The notes under the pieces: model-generated | The model's database searches: none | Told to the model about the DNA's origin: nothing | The model's input: only the letters and a program-made list of their open reading frames with translations | Program-made: the position numbers and the translations under genes | DNA from: DASZMJ01 sp035551935 | GTDB lineage: Bacteria; Planctomycetota; Planctomycetia; Isosphaerales; Isosphaeraceae | DNA: 43,673 bases | Direction: 5' to 3' | Assembly: GCA_035551935.1 (NCBI GenBank) | Contig: DASZMJ010000004.1 | Coordinates: 1-43,673, forward strand | In this document: positions 1 to 8,070 of the stretch, piece after piece | Layout of the letters: each line of letters begins with the position of its first letter | Position numbering within the stretch: the stretch's first letter is position 1

Positions 1-55
1 CCCGCTCTTGCGGACCTCTTCAAATGATAGGATGGAAGAGGTCCGCAAGAGCGGG
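1..55. repeat. Perfect 20-bp inverted repeat (palindromic element, cut by the window edge)
   Basis: Bases 1-20 (cccgctcttgcggacctctt) are the exact reverse complement of bases 36-55, with a 15-base loop. The right arm continues into gccctacgg, so read on the minus strand the element begins CGTAGGGC and runs to CTCTTCC, the same frame as the palindromes at 28886-28991. The TAG at 58-60 is the stop codon of the neighbouring decarboxylase-like gene. It can form a strong hairpin after that gene and may act as a terminator. Confidence 0.8.
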
Positions 56-57
56 CC

Positions 58-1326
58 CTACGGGGAACGGGCGAGCCGGGAGTTGACGAGCACGAGCGAG
101 GCCGAGTGGGCGTGCGGGTCGGGCAGGGCACCGACGGCGAACTCGGCGACGGCGCCGGGCCGGAAGATCATGCAGTAGGTCGAGCCGCCGAACTGGAAGT
201 AGCCGACCTCGTCCCCCTTCGTCAACCGGTGGCCCGCCTGGATCTGGGGGTGGAAGACGCACGAGGAGACCTCGGCCATGCCGATGAACATCAAGGCGAT
301 CAGGCCGATGACCGGGTCGTCGGCCTCGACGAGCAGGATCGCCCGCGTCGCGACGTGCGCGAGGTAGCCCTGCGACTTCTTCGGCCCCTCGGGATCCTGG
401 CCCTCGGACTCGGCCTCCGAGTAATACGTCCCCTCCTTGACGAACGCCTTGCGCACCGTGCCCGAGACCGGGCTGTGCCAGCGGTGGTAGTTGTGGGCGT
501 CGAGGAACGCCTGGTACACCGTCCCGCCGACGAACGGCGCGGCGTCCTCGTCGTCGTCGAGCATGTCGCGGAGCGAATACGGCTGCGCCTTGACCCAGAA
601 GCGGTCCTGCCGCTTCGCCTTCAGGCCGATGGCGTACGGCGTCGCCTCGCAGGCGGCGACGATCACCTTGGCGTCGTCGGGCTCGGCGACCGGCCGACGG
701 CCTTCCTTGAACCGCCGGGTGAAGAAGTCGTTCCACGACGCGAAGCCCCGGTGCGGGGCCTTGGGGTCGTGGTGGAATTGGTCAATGCCCGTCGATTTTC
801 GGGCCGATTCGCAGAACCAGCCGCGGGGCGAGTCGTTCAGGACGTGGAGCGAGCCGGGGCCGCTCAGGAAGTCGCACCAGGCCCGGAGGATCGTCCGGAA
901 GGCGGCGTTGACCGCGTCGAGGCGGAACGCGGCGAAGCCGGCCGGCGTCCCCATGCACCAGTCGAGCACGGCGTTCAGGGGGACCCCGACCAGGCCCGTC
1001 TCGTTGTACTCGGGCGCCCGGCCGATCACCTCGTCGATCAGACGGAGCAACTGGTCGACGTTCGTCAGGTGCCGCTTGCGATACTTCTTCGAGTGCGGGA
1101 CCTGCTCGATCATCTGCGTGAAGAGCATCCGCGCCACCGGGTCGCGGTCGAGCAGGTCGCGGAGCCCCTCGACGGCCGGTTGCAGCGGGGCGTCGGCCGG
1201 CTTCGCCTCGACCGCGTCGGTGATCCCCTCGAGCCAGTCCTCCAGCGCGTCCTGGTCGGGCATCCAACGGCCCGGGCGATGGCCGCGCCGCGTCTTGTCG
1301 GGATGCTCCAGGTCCTGTTGTTCCAT
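58..1326 (-). CDS. Phosphatidylserine decarboxylase family protein
   Basis: Seen: 422 aa; a C-terminal domain with YHRWHSPV and, at residues 380-383, GGST in the context FQFGGSTYCMIF. Known: phosphatidylserine decarboxylases are made as proenzymes that self-cleave between Gly and Ser of an LGST/GGST motif, giving a pyruvoyl group that decarboxylates phosphatidylserine to phosphatidylethanolamine at the membrane. The protein is longer than the short bacterial Psd forms; the first ~180 residues resemble the N-terminal associated domain found in a subset of Psd-like proteins that can have other roles. The start ATG at 1326 gives the charged beginning MEQQDLEHPD and no signal peptide. It is transcribed leftwards alone, and its TAG stop lies in a palindromic repeat. 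Fold assignment is confident; substrate is inferred. Confidence 0.9.
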   Translation of the reverse strand: MEQQDLEHPDKTRRGHRPGRWMPDQDALEDWLEGITDAVEAKPADAPLQPAVEGLRDLLDRDPVARMLFTQMIEQVPHSKKYRKRHLTNVDQLLRLIDEVIGRAPEYNETGLVGVPLNAVLDWCMGTPAGFAAFRLDAVNAAFRTILRAWCDFLSGPGSLHVLNDSPRGWFCESARKSTGIDQFHHDPKAPHRGFASWNDFFTRRFKEGRRPVAEPDDAKVIVAACEATPYAIGLKAKRQDRFWVKAQPYSLRDMLDDDEDAAPFVGGTVYQAFLDAHNYHRWHSPVSGTVRKAFVKEGTYYSEAESEGQDPEGPKKSQGYLAHVATRAILLVEADDPVIGLIALMFIGMAEVSSCVFHPQIQAGHRLTKGDEVGYFQFGGSTYCMIFRPGAVAEFAVGALPDPHAHSASLVLVNSRLARSP

Positions 1327-1451
1327 GGATCTTTGCCCCTTGCGTTGTGGTCACGACGGCTCGCCGCCGGGGGAGGGGGCCGGCGTTGCATATCTCGGGC
1401 CGGTCCGACGCCTTCGGGGCCCGGCGCCGTTGCGCGCCGGGCCCTTGCGGG

Positions 1452-1904
1452 TCAGCGGGGGCGGCGAGCCTTGGCCTTGGCGGGCTCGGGGGCGGCCTTG
1501 GCGGTTTCCTCGTCGGCTTCCTCGTGGGGGCCCCGGTTCTTGGCCGACGCGCGGAGCTGGGCGAGCTGCTGCTTCTGGGCGGGGGTCAGGACGGCCTCGC
1601 TCTCGGCCATGAGCTGGGCGTGCTTGTCGTCGAGCTGCTTCTGGAGCTTCTCGATCTCCGGGAGGTGGCGCGCGCGGGCCTTGTAGATCGACTCGCGCTG
1701 GGCGTCGGTGAGCTTGAGCTGGGCGAAATACGGTGGCACGCGCCGGACCTGATCGGGCCCCTTGCGGGGCTCGGCGGTCGCGGCCGCGGCCTTCGGGGAG
1801 GCGCCGGTCGCCCCTTTCTTCTTCGACTCCTGGGCCAGCAGCGGGAGGGCCAGCAGGCAGGCCACGACCGCCGTTGCGACGCCGACGCGACTGCGCAGGG
1901 TCAT
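1452..1904 (-). CDS. Exported LTXXQ (Spy/CpxP-like) small protein
   Basis: 150 aa from the ATG at 1904, chosen because a signal peptide starts there (MTLRSRVGVATAVVACLLAL, then LAQ). The mature part is helical and charged and carries two LTxxQ motifs (LTDAQ and LTPAQ) about 45 residues apart, around a KLQKQLDDK coiled-coil stretch. Known: LTXXQ proteins such as Spy and CpxP are periplasmic chaperone or stress-sensing proteins; many planctomycete members are uncharacterised. The C-terminus is a low-complexity Ala/Lys/Arg tail. A periplasmic location and helical hairpin fold are inferred. Confidence 0.75.
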   Translation of the reverse strand: MTLRSRVGVATAVVACLLALPLLAQESKKKGATGASPKAAAATAEPRKGPDQVRRVPPYFAQLKLTDAQRESIYKARARHLPEIEKLQKQLDDKHAQLMAESEAVLTPAQKQQLAQLRASAKNRGPHEEADEETAKAAPEPAKAKARRPR

Positions 1905-2143
1905 CGTCCACCGCCTTTCGTTCGAAGCCGGGAAGAGATGCCGAGGGGGTCGATCGGGCCGACGAACGTCGGCCCATCCCGGAGTGTAGCCGCCGCGCCG
2001 GCCGTCGCCAACGGGCCCGCGGGCCTGGAACGGGGTTGACCGGCGGCGGGGGCGGCCGTACGTTACCCGACCGCCGCCGCGAGCCCCTCGGGCCGCGCCG
2101 CGGGTCCGGACCAAGGCCGAGGTCGTCCCCAAGGAGGGGGAGC

Positions 2144-3001
2144 ATGCGGCGTCGGGCCGTCATCGCCGTTGCCTTGGCCGCGCTGCTGGCCGGCTGCGTC
2201 GGCCCGGATCGCCGCCCGGACCGCCCGACCGCGGCGGAGGTCGAGCGGCGGCAGCGGCTCGGGGCCGAGGCGCAGGAGGCGATCGAGCGGCACGACCTGC
2301 CCCGCGCCCTGGCGATCCTCGACCGGCTCGCGGCCGAGGCGCCGCGGTCGGCCGAGGTCCACCACCGCTACGGCCTGGCCCTCGCCGCGGCCGGCCGGCT
2401 CGGCGAAGCCGAGGCCCAGCAGCGCCGAGCCCTCGAGCTGGACAAGGATTACGTCGACGCGATGGTCGCGCTCGCCGAGGCCCTCGATCGCCTCGGCCGG
2501 CCCGGCGACGCGTTGAAGCAGCTCGACGGGGCCATCGAACTCGACCCGCGACGGCTCGACGCGCAGCTCGCCGCCGGCCGCGTCCTGGAGGCCCTGGGGC
2601 GGCCCGACGACGCCCTGGCGGCCTACTTCCGCGCCCTGGAAGTCGAGCCGTCCTCGACGCCGGCCCTGCTCCGGGTGGCGACGATCCAGCTCGCCCGCGA
2701 CCGGCCCGACCAGGCCCTGGCGCGGCTCGACCAGGTCGTCGAGCAGGCCCCCGACGACCCCGAGGCCCGGTTCCGCCGCGGCCAGGCCTACCTGGCGCTG
2801 CGGCAGCCCGCCCGCGCCGTCGGCGAGCTCGAGTTCGCCGCCCGCCGGCTGCCGGACCGCCCCGACGTGTTTTATCACCTGGCGCTGGCCCTCGACGCCG
2901 CGCACCGCCGCCCCGAGGCGCTCCGCGCCGCCGAGCGCGCCGAGCGACTCGCCCCCGACTCGGCGGCCACGCGGTCGCTCTCGCGACGCCTCCGGCGCTG
3001 A
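2144..3001 (+). CDS. TPR-repeat lipoprotein
   Basis: 285 aa. The start ATG at 2144 follows a strong Shine-Dalgarno (AAGGAGGGGG, 2131-2140). The N-terminus MRRRAVIAVALAALLAGC is a lipoprotein signal with lipobox LAGC and Cys18. The rest is an array of about seven tetratricopeptide repeats from residue ~45 to the end, with typical AL..LGR..EA.....AL..DP spacing. Known: TPR arrays are protein-interaction scaffolds. A membrane-anchored scaffold in the periplasm is inferred; the partner cannot be deduced. It is divergent from the LTXXQ gene, with 239 bp between the two starts. Confidence 0.85.
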   Translation: MRRRAVIAVALAALLAGCVGPDRRPDRPTAAEVERRQRLGAEAQEAIERHDLPRALAILDRLAAEAPRSAEVHHRYGLALAAAGRLGEAEAQQRRALELDKDYVDAMVALAEALDRLGRPGDALKQLDGAIELDPRRLDAQLAAGRVLEALGRPDDALAAYFRALEVEPSSTPALLRVATIQLARDRPDQALARLDQVVEQAPDDPEARFRRGQAYLALRQPARAVGELEFAARRLPDRPDVFYHLALALDAAHRRPEALRAAERAERLAPDSAATRSLSRRLRR

Positions 3002-3342
3002 GCGCCTGGCTCGATCCGGGCCAGCCGTGTCGCTTTTTTTCAACACGACTGGCCCAGGCGCACCCCTGCGTTCTCGCGACGTAACTCGCGTGGTTGCATA
3101 GTGCTTTCGTTCGGATTGCCGTCATGCCGACGTGTCTTGCGGCTCATTCAATTGAATCTAGGGGGAATTTTCCGGTTGCATTGAGTTTGCGGGCGGCCCA
3201 TTTTGGGACTCCGCCGCGGACGTCGCCTCGGGAACGGGCCCTCGGTAAAGGGAAGACCGTGGGTGTGTGTCGGGGCGACAGGTAACCGGCCGCAGAGGAG
3301 CGGCCCGCGTCCGCGTGGTTCCTGACGGAGTCCAGTCAATTG
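3002..3342. other. Gene-free spacer with an imperfect stem-loop
   Basis: 341 bases between the TPR and CAP-domain genes. Bases 3018-3030 (gggccagccgtgt) pair with 3043-3055 (acacgactggccc) with one mismatch; the loop holds a T-run, so this is not a classic terminator with a trailing T-tract. The stretch 3080-3200 is less GC-rich than its surroundings and may hold the promoter of the next gene, but no convincing -35/-10 pair was found. A possible 63-aa reading frame at 3094-3285 has no family signal and was not accepted. Confidence 0.5.
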
Positions 3343-3939
3343 ATGACTTGCATGCGCAACGTGATTTGCAACCGTGTCCGTCCCTTCACCTCCCGCCCGG
3401 CCCTGTTCGGGGCCATCCTGACGACGATGTTCGCGACGACGGCCGCCTCGGCGGCCGAACCGCCCCCGACCCCGGCGGCGACGGCCGCGACGGCCACGAC
3501 GCCGGCCAAGCAGTGGGTCTGGCTGACGAGCCAGGGGGTCTGGGGCTACGGCTACCGGCGGGCCGACGGGCTCTGGGTCATCGACCCGGGCAGCAAGCGG
3601 GCCCCGGCCGCGACGGCGGCGGTCGAGCAACCGGCGGCCGACCCGTACGGGTTCGTCGGCTGGCTCAACTCCACGAGGGCCTCGGCCGGCCTGTCGCCGG
3701 TGGGCGTCGACGGCAGCCTCACGAGCTGGGCGCAGGCCAACAACGCCCAGCAGCAGGCCCGGGGCATGGGCCACCACGTCATGGCCGCGCGGCGGCAGAA
3801 CGTGGCGATGGGCAGCTCGGCCTCGATCGGGGCCATGTGGATGGCCTCGCCGGCACACCGCGCCGCCCTCCTCGACCCGACGATCCGCTGGATCGGCATC
3901 GCGGGCCTGGGGGCTTACTGGACCTTCAACGCCAACTGA
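3343..3939 (+). CDS. Secreted CAP/SCP-domain (YkwD-like) protein
   Basis: 198 aa from the ATG at 3343; TTG at 3340 is an alternative and fits slightly better behind GGAG at 3327-3330. An N-terminal signal sequence ends near AASAAE. A Pro/Thr/Ala linker and a small WVWLTSQGVWGYGYRR segment precede a compact CAP domain: FVGWLNSTRASAGLSPV, SWAQANNAQQQA, a GHH motif and WMASPAHRAALLDP. Known: CAP proteins of the SCP/PR-1/YkwD type are secreted, and bacterial ones are largely uncharacterised. The histidines of GHH and SPAHR match usual CAP cavity positions. The substrate is unknown. Confidence 0.8.
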   Translation: MTCMRNVICNRVRPFTSRPALFGAILTTMFATTAASAAEPPPTPAATAATATTPAKQWVWLTSQGVWGYGYRRADGLWVIDPGSKRAPAATAAVEQPAADPYGFVGWLNSTRASAGLSPVGVDGSLTSWAQANNAQQQARGMGHHVMAARRQNVAMGSSASIGAMWMASPAHRAALLDPTIRWIGIAGLGAYWTFNAN

Positions 3940-4026
3940 GCCGGCCGTCGCCGACTCCAACGACCGGGCCGGCCCCGGCGCGCCTGATGCTGCGCGCCGG
4001 GGGCCGGTCTCCGGAGAGAAACACGC

Positions 4027-4602
4027 TCAGGGTGCGAGCTTGCGGCGGATCTTGCCGAGGATGACCTGCTCCAGCGCGGCGTCGCGGCCCTTGTCGATCC
4101 AGCCGATGGGCAAGGGGATCGGCCCGACGATCTCGCGGACGCGGTTGACGGGGAACTGGCTGGTGAACGTGGCGCGGCCGGCGGTCTGGCGGTCGGGCTT
4201 GGCCAGGTCCTCGAGCTCCTTGAAGACCTCGACGCGCACGGCCAGGCCGGCGCCCGAGGGGGCGGGCTCGACGTGGACGATCGCGTAGCGGCGGATCGAC
4301 TGGAGGGTGGCCTCCAGCCGTTGCGAGACGTCGGCCGAGTCGCCGTACCAGGGCTCCAGCAGGGTCGCACCCATCTTCGGCTCGGTGCGGATGGTCCGCG
4401 AGAGCCGGTTCTCGGAGGCGATGTCGAAGTAGTCGTCGACGGCCTGGACGGTGGCCTTCCAGACCGACTCGAAGTCCCGCGTCGGCACGACCAGCGGGTT
4501 GGGCACGGCCTCGCGGCGGAAACCGAGCGAGGCGCACCCCCCCTGGCCCAGGGCCAGCAGGGCCAACAACCACGAGCCGGCCGCGTGGAGCCTCTTCCGC
4601 AT
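4027..4602 (-). CDS. Lipoprotein of unknown function
   Basis: 191 aa. The ATG at 4602 is chosen because MRKRLHAAGSWLLALLAL followed by GQGGC is a lipoprotein signal with Cys23. The mature part contains a VPTRDFESVWKATVQAV segment (residues ~40-56) and alternating beta-type segments such as GAGLAVRVEVFKELEDL. Many planctomycete genomes carry similar small anchored proteins with no assigned role. I do not recognise a named domain. It is divergent from the GGDEF-like gene, with starts 256 bp apart. Confidence 0.7.
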   Translation of the reverse strand: MRKRLHAAGSWLLALLALGQGGCASLGFRREAVPNPLVVPTRDFESVWKATVQAVDDYFDIASENRLSRTIRTEPKMGATLLEPWYGDSADVSQRLEATLQSIRRYAIVHVEPAPSGAGLAVRVEVFKELEDLAKPDRQTAGRATFTSQFPVNRVREIVGPIPLPIGWIDKGRDAALEQVILGKIRRKLAP

Positions 4603-4858
4603 GGCGATACGGCCCTCGCCCCCCAGGGGCGGCCAACGAAACGAGACGGATCGGATCGGACGGGACGGTGATGGCGATGCCCGGTCGAGGCGCCCGGGAG
4701 ACGTGCGGCGGCATCCTGACGACTCGGGCCGGTTCTGGCAAGGCCGGTCTGGTGCCGACGCCGTCGGCAATCGCGACCTAGGCTTCTGGGGAGACGGGCC
4801 GGAGGGCCGCACGGCGGGGCGGCGAGGGCCCGGGACGGCACCGGGGCGATCGCCGAAC

Positions 4859-6046
4859 ATGCTGCGCGACCAGGAGAAGGGGAACAAGACCGGGCCCGGC
4901 GCCGGGCCGCCCGGCCCGTGGGGACGACTCCGGGCTTGGGTGCAAGATCGGCTCGAGCCCGGCCGTCGCGATGACGGCGCGGTGCTCGAGCTGGCGGGGC
5001 TCGTCGCCTCGGCGGCCGACCCGACGGCGGTCCGGGACGCACTGGTCCGCCTGGCCGCCCGGGTCGCCGGGGCGCGTCGGGTCGAACTGTTCCGGCCGCC
5101 GGCGGCGGGGCACAGCCCGAGGCGGCTGGCCTGCTGGCCCGAGTCGGCGCGGGCGATGGCCGGCCGCAGCGACCCGGCGCTGAGCACGATCAGCGACGTG
5201 AAGGAGACGACCCCCCCGGCCGAAGGGCCCACGCCCGCGGGCGCCCTGCGGCTCCCGCTGGAGCTGCGCGGCCGATCGCTGGGGACCTTGCGGGTCGAGC
5301 CCGGCGACTGCCCGTCCCCCGTCCTGGCTCAGCTCCGCGCCCTGTGCGTCCTGGCCGCGGCGGCCGAGGCCGAGGGGGCCGGGGCCGGGGCGACGTCCCC
5401 GCCCTGGTGCGACCCGCTGACCGGCCAGCCCGACGTCGCGTTCCTGGAGGCGTTCCTGCCGCTGGCGCTGGCCGCCTCGCGGCGTCGTCGCGAGCCCTTG
5501 TCGGTCCTGCGGGTGGTCGTCGACCGGCTCGACGTGATCCGCGACGTCCAGGGGCCGCAGCTCGCCGACGCGGCGCTTCGCCGCGCGACCCGGACGATCG
5601 TCGCGACGCTCCGCGCCGGCGACCTCGTCGCCCGGGTCGACGAGGACGGCCTGGCCGTCGTCCTGCCCGGCGCCCCGGCGGCCGACGCCCGCCTCGTGGT
5701 CGCCGAGGCGATCCGCCGCGGGGTCATCGAGGCCGCCGTCACCTCGACCTATCCGTTGACCGTGTCGATCGGCGTGGCCACGTTCCCCGAGCACGCCCGC
5801 GAGCCCGCCGCCCTGCTCGTCGCCGCCGCCGCCGCGCTGGAACTCGCACGCTCCCGGGGCACCGACGCCATCGCCCAGTTCGGCGACGAGGCCCCCGCCC
5901 GCCTCGGCCCCCCCTCCTCGCCCCACTTCCAATGCTCCGACTCCGCCCGCGACGACGAGCCCTCCACCGTCGAACTCGAGGAGGAGCCGGGCGGCCTGGC
6001 CGGGGGGAATACGCCCGCGAAAACCCAGCTAACCAAGACCGTGTGA
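4859..6046 (+). CDS. Degenerate GGDEF-domain protein
   Basis: 395 aa from ATG 4859 with a weak Shine-Dalgarno. Residues ~35-180 look like a GAF-type sensor region (AVLELAGLVASAADPTAVRDAL...). Residues ~185-340 match the diguanylate cyclase fold: DPLTGQPDVAFLEAFLPLAL, LRAGDLVARVDEDGLAVVLP, and YPLTVSIGVATFPEHA. The signature loop, GG[DE]EF in active enzymes, is D261-E-D-G-L265, and the N-terminal metal-binding Asp context is also altered (RVVVDRLDVIRD). Inference: it probably does not make c-di-GMP and may act as a sensor or nucleotide-binding regulator. The C-terminal ~50 residues are acidic and disordered. An earlier in-frame start would overlap the divergent lipoprotein gene and was rejected. 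Confidence 0.85.
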   Translation: MLRDQEKGNKTGPGAGPPGPWGRLRAWVQDRLEPGRRDDGAVLELAGLVASAADPTAVRDALVRLAARVAGARRVELFRPPAAGHSPRRLACWPESARAMAGRSDPALSTISDVKETTPPAEGPTPAGALRLPLELRGRSLGTLRVEPGDCPSPVLAQLRALCVLAAAAEAEGAGAGATSPPWCDPLTGQPDVAFLEAFLPLALAASRRRREPLSVLRVVVDRLDVIRDVQGPQLADAALRRATRTIVATLRAGDLVARVDEDGLAVVLPGAPAADARLVVAEAIRRGVIEAAVTSTYPLTVSIGVATFPEHAREPAALLVAAAAALELARSRGTDAIAQFGDEAPARLGPPSSPHFQCSDSARDDEPSTVELEEEPGGLAGGNTPAKTQLTKTV

Positions 6047-6088
6047 TTCATAGAATTTGAATTGAGTAAAATATTTAAACTTCGTAGA

Positions 6089-6835
6089 TCATGAATCCTC
6101 CCCCGGATCCACGCCCAGCGCCCGCAGCCGCTCGGCCAGCCGCTCGGCGCGGCGACGTTCCTCGTCGCGCTGATGAGCCGCCTCGTCGCGCTGGCGGGCG
6201 GCCTCGTCGCGCTGGCGGGCGGCCTCGTCGCGCTGATGAGCCGCCTCGTCGCGCTGGCGGGCCAAGTCGATGTAGGAGACGAACGGGCGGCCGTCCGGGC
6301 CGAGGATGGCGAGCTCCGGGCCGCCCATGTCGAACCGGATCCCGAGCCGTGGACTGACCCAGCCGTCGAGGGTCGGGATCTCCTCCAAGGCCCCCGCCTG
6401 CCGGAGATAGCCGTTCAGTTCGACCCGATCCGGGTCGTAGATGTAATACTCCTCGACCCCGAAACGATCGTAGAACCGGAACTTACGGATCATTTCCCCG
6501 GCCCGATTCCCGGGCGAGAGGACCTCGAATACGACCTGCGGCGCGACGCCCTCTTCCAGCCATTGCATGTAGGAGCCGCGATACCCCTTGGGACGGCCGA
6601 AGACGACCATCGCGTCCGGGGCCATGCGGGTGGTGTTGTCCCCCTCGACGGGATACCAGAGCAGGTCCCCTGCGACGAAGACCTTCGTGGCGTCGCGGAA
6701 CAGGGCGTCGAGGCCCCCCTTGATGGTCGCGATCCACTCGAACTGGAGGGTGTTCTCCGACAAGGGTTCACCGTTGTCCTCGGGGTACTCGATCTCGGGT
6801 CTCGGCGGCCTCTGGGCCGGCGTCAAGGCAGACAT
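6089..6835 (-). CDS. Uma2-family (DUF820) PD-(D/E)XK endonuclease-like protein
   Basis: 248 aa from ATG 6835, preferred over GTG 6886 because AGAGG sits six bases ahead of it. The core has P73-D74 (MAPDAMVVFG), E104 in VVFEVLSPGN and a YYIYDPDRVELNGY strand, the usual Uma2 order of catalytic Asp, Glu-x-x-Ser and C-terminal strands. Known: Uma2 proteins are expanded in cyanobacteria and planctomycetes, have a restriction-nuclease fold, and their biological role is unsettled. The C-terminal tail carries five tandem QRDEAA(R/H) heptads predicted to form a coiled coil. Last gene of a leftward run behind nadD and a hypothetical gene. Confidence 0.9.
   Translation of the reverse strand: MSALTPAQRPPRPEIEYPEDNGEPLSENTLQFEWIATIKGGLDALFRDATKVFVAGDLLWYPVEGDNTTRMAPDAMVVFGRPKGYRGSYMQWLEEGVAPQVVFEVLSPGNRAGEMIRKFRFYDRFGVEEYYIYDPDRVELNGYLRQAGALEEIPTLDGWVSPRLGIRFDMGGPELAILGPDGRPFVSYIDLARQRDEAAHQRDEAARQRDEAARQRDEAAHQRDEERRRAERLAERLRALGVDPGEDS
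6161..6265 (-). repeat. Five tandem 21-bp repeats encoding heptads
   Basis: Units begin at 6161, 6182, 6203, 6224 and 6245, each starting ctcgtcgcgctg. Copies 2 and 3 are identical, and copies 1 and 4 are identical, differing from them at a few sites. Each unit encodes one RQRDEAA or HQRDEAA heptad at the C-terminus of the Uma2 protein. Such an array can gain or lose units by slippage without shifting frame. Confidence 0.95.
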
Positions 6836-6908
6836 GGGCGGCCTCTTTTTCGATGACGGTGGTTGCTCGATTGAGGGAGACGCCACGAGGGTCGTCGCGG
6901 TGTCGAGG

Positions 6909-7271
6909 TCAGGACGGCCCCCGCGAAATCATCGGCCAGGCCGACGTCCAATTCCAGCGGATGTGACGGCAGTGGAGGCTGAGGCGGCAACGCCCATCCT
7001 CTTGCCTCCAACTGTGGAACCCGACGATGCTCCAGGGCATCCGGAGGTCGTCGGGTTCACCGGCGTTGTGGGCGAAGCGCTCCAGGTAGAAGTCTCCGAA
7101 CATCGCCTCCGACCATCGGCTGAACCGCCATTCCCAGGGGGCGACGCGGAGTCGAAGCTGCTTCTCCGCGAGCGCGAATTCGAGGACGCAGTGGTCGCCG
7201 ACTTCGCCCTCGGGTGACACGCGTGAGGCCCACTCTTCTCCGTACGGGGCAACTTCGATCTCGGACGCCAT
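6909..7271 (-). CDS. Hypothetical protein
   Basis: 120 aa. The ATG at 7271 is preceded by a good Shine-Dalgarno (gggagg, 7-8 bases upstream); a TTG at 7277 is less likely. The sequence is soluble, with no signal peptide, and rich in tryptophan (WEWRF, WSIVGFHSW, IRWNWTSAW). I do not recognise a family. It lies 27 bases after nadD and 73 bases before the Uma2 start, so it is probably in the same transcript. The Trp spacing and Shine-Dalgarno argue it is a real gene. Confidence 0.6.
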   Translation of the reverse strand: MASEIEVAPYGEEWASRVSPEGEVGDHCVLEFALAEKQLRLRVAPWEWRFSRWSEAMFGDFYLERFAHNAGEPDDLRMPWSIVGFHSWRQEDGRCRLSLHCRHIRWNWTSAWPMISRGPS

Positions 7272-7298
7272 CGGCAAGCCTCCCGCCGCGGACCCTCC

Positions 7299-7922
7299 TT
7301 ATATAGTAGGGACGATCGGCGCGGGCTGCGAGCTCTTGTACAGTTTCTGGGCATCGATGTACGCCTCGACCCCGCGCGGGACCTGGTAGCGGATGCTGCG
7401 GCCGTCGGCGACGCGGCGGCGGAGGTCGTGCGAGGCGATGCCGATCGGGGGGATGGTCACGAACTGGAAGGGTAAACAGTCGGGGCCGAGGTCGGGCGGT
7501 GGGAGGGCCTCGGGAGGATCAATGCCGGGGCGGTTGACGACGACGATCGTCGCCAAGGCGGCGATCCGGCCGGGCTCGCGCCAGGAGGGCAGATCGACGA
7601 GGCTGTCGGCGCCGATCAGGAAGAAGAGGTCATCGTCGGGCCGCTCGGCGCGGACCCGTTCGAGCGTCCGGACGCTGTAATGCGGGCCGTCCCCGACGGC
7701 CTCGAGCTCCGAGACCTCGAAGGCCGGGTGGCCGGCGACGGCGATCCGGGCCATCTCGAGTCGGTCGGCCACCGGCGTCCGCCCGGCCCCCTTGTGCGGC
7801 GGCCAGCCGGCCACGACGAACCAGACCCGGTCGAGCGCGCAGGCCTCGCGGCACGACTCGGCCAGGATCAGGTGCCCCAGGTGGATCGGGTCGAACGTCC
7901 CGCCGAAGAGCCCCAGTCGCAT
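7299..7922 (-). CDS. nadD: Nicotinate-nucleotide adenylyltransferase
   Basis: 207 aa. NadD joins nicotinate mononucleotide and ATP to form deamido-NAD in the cytosolic NAD pathway. Seen: the nucleotidyltransferase signature GLFGGTFDPIHLGHL at the N-terminus (TxxHxGH type), WPPHK, FFLIGADSLVDLPSW and the C-terminal IASHDLRRRVADGRSIRY segment that corresponds to ISST.IR. Length and order are those of ordinary NadD. It is divergent from priA with a 148-bp shared upstream region, and heads a leftward run with the next two genes. Confidence 0.97.
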   Translation of the reverse strand: MRLGLFGGTFDPIHLGHLILAESCREACALDRVWFVVAGWPPHKGAGRTPVADRLEMARIAVAGHPAFEVSELEAVGDGPHYSVRTLERVRAERPDDDLFFLIGADSLVDLPSWREPGRIAALATIVVVNRPGIDPPEALPPPDLGPDCLPFQFVTIPPIGIASHDLRRRVADGRSIRYQVPRGVEAYIDAQKLYKSSQPAPIVPTI

Positions 7923-8070
7923 CCGCCAGCGCCTCCCGGCCGTCGCCGGCCGTCGCGAATCGATGTGGACAGCCGTTGAGTATTCGGGCCGCGTGGCCGA
8001 TAATAGGCGGTGCGCCAGGAAGGCCCCGCGCGGGGCGGCGACCGCGACCGTTTCCAGTTAGGGCGGGCCG

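Noticed and set aside
3018..3055. Rho-independent terminator after the TPR gene
   Set aside because: The T-run is in the loop rather than after the stem, so it was kept only as a stem-loop in a spacer.
3094..3285. Possible 63-aa gene
   Set aside because: No Shine-Dalgarno, no signal or domain, and irregular codon use compared with neighbours.
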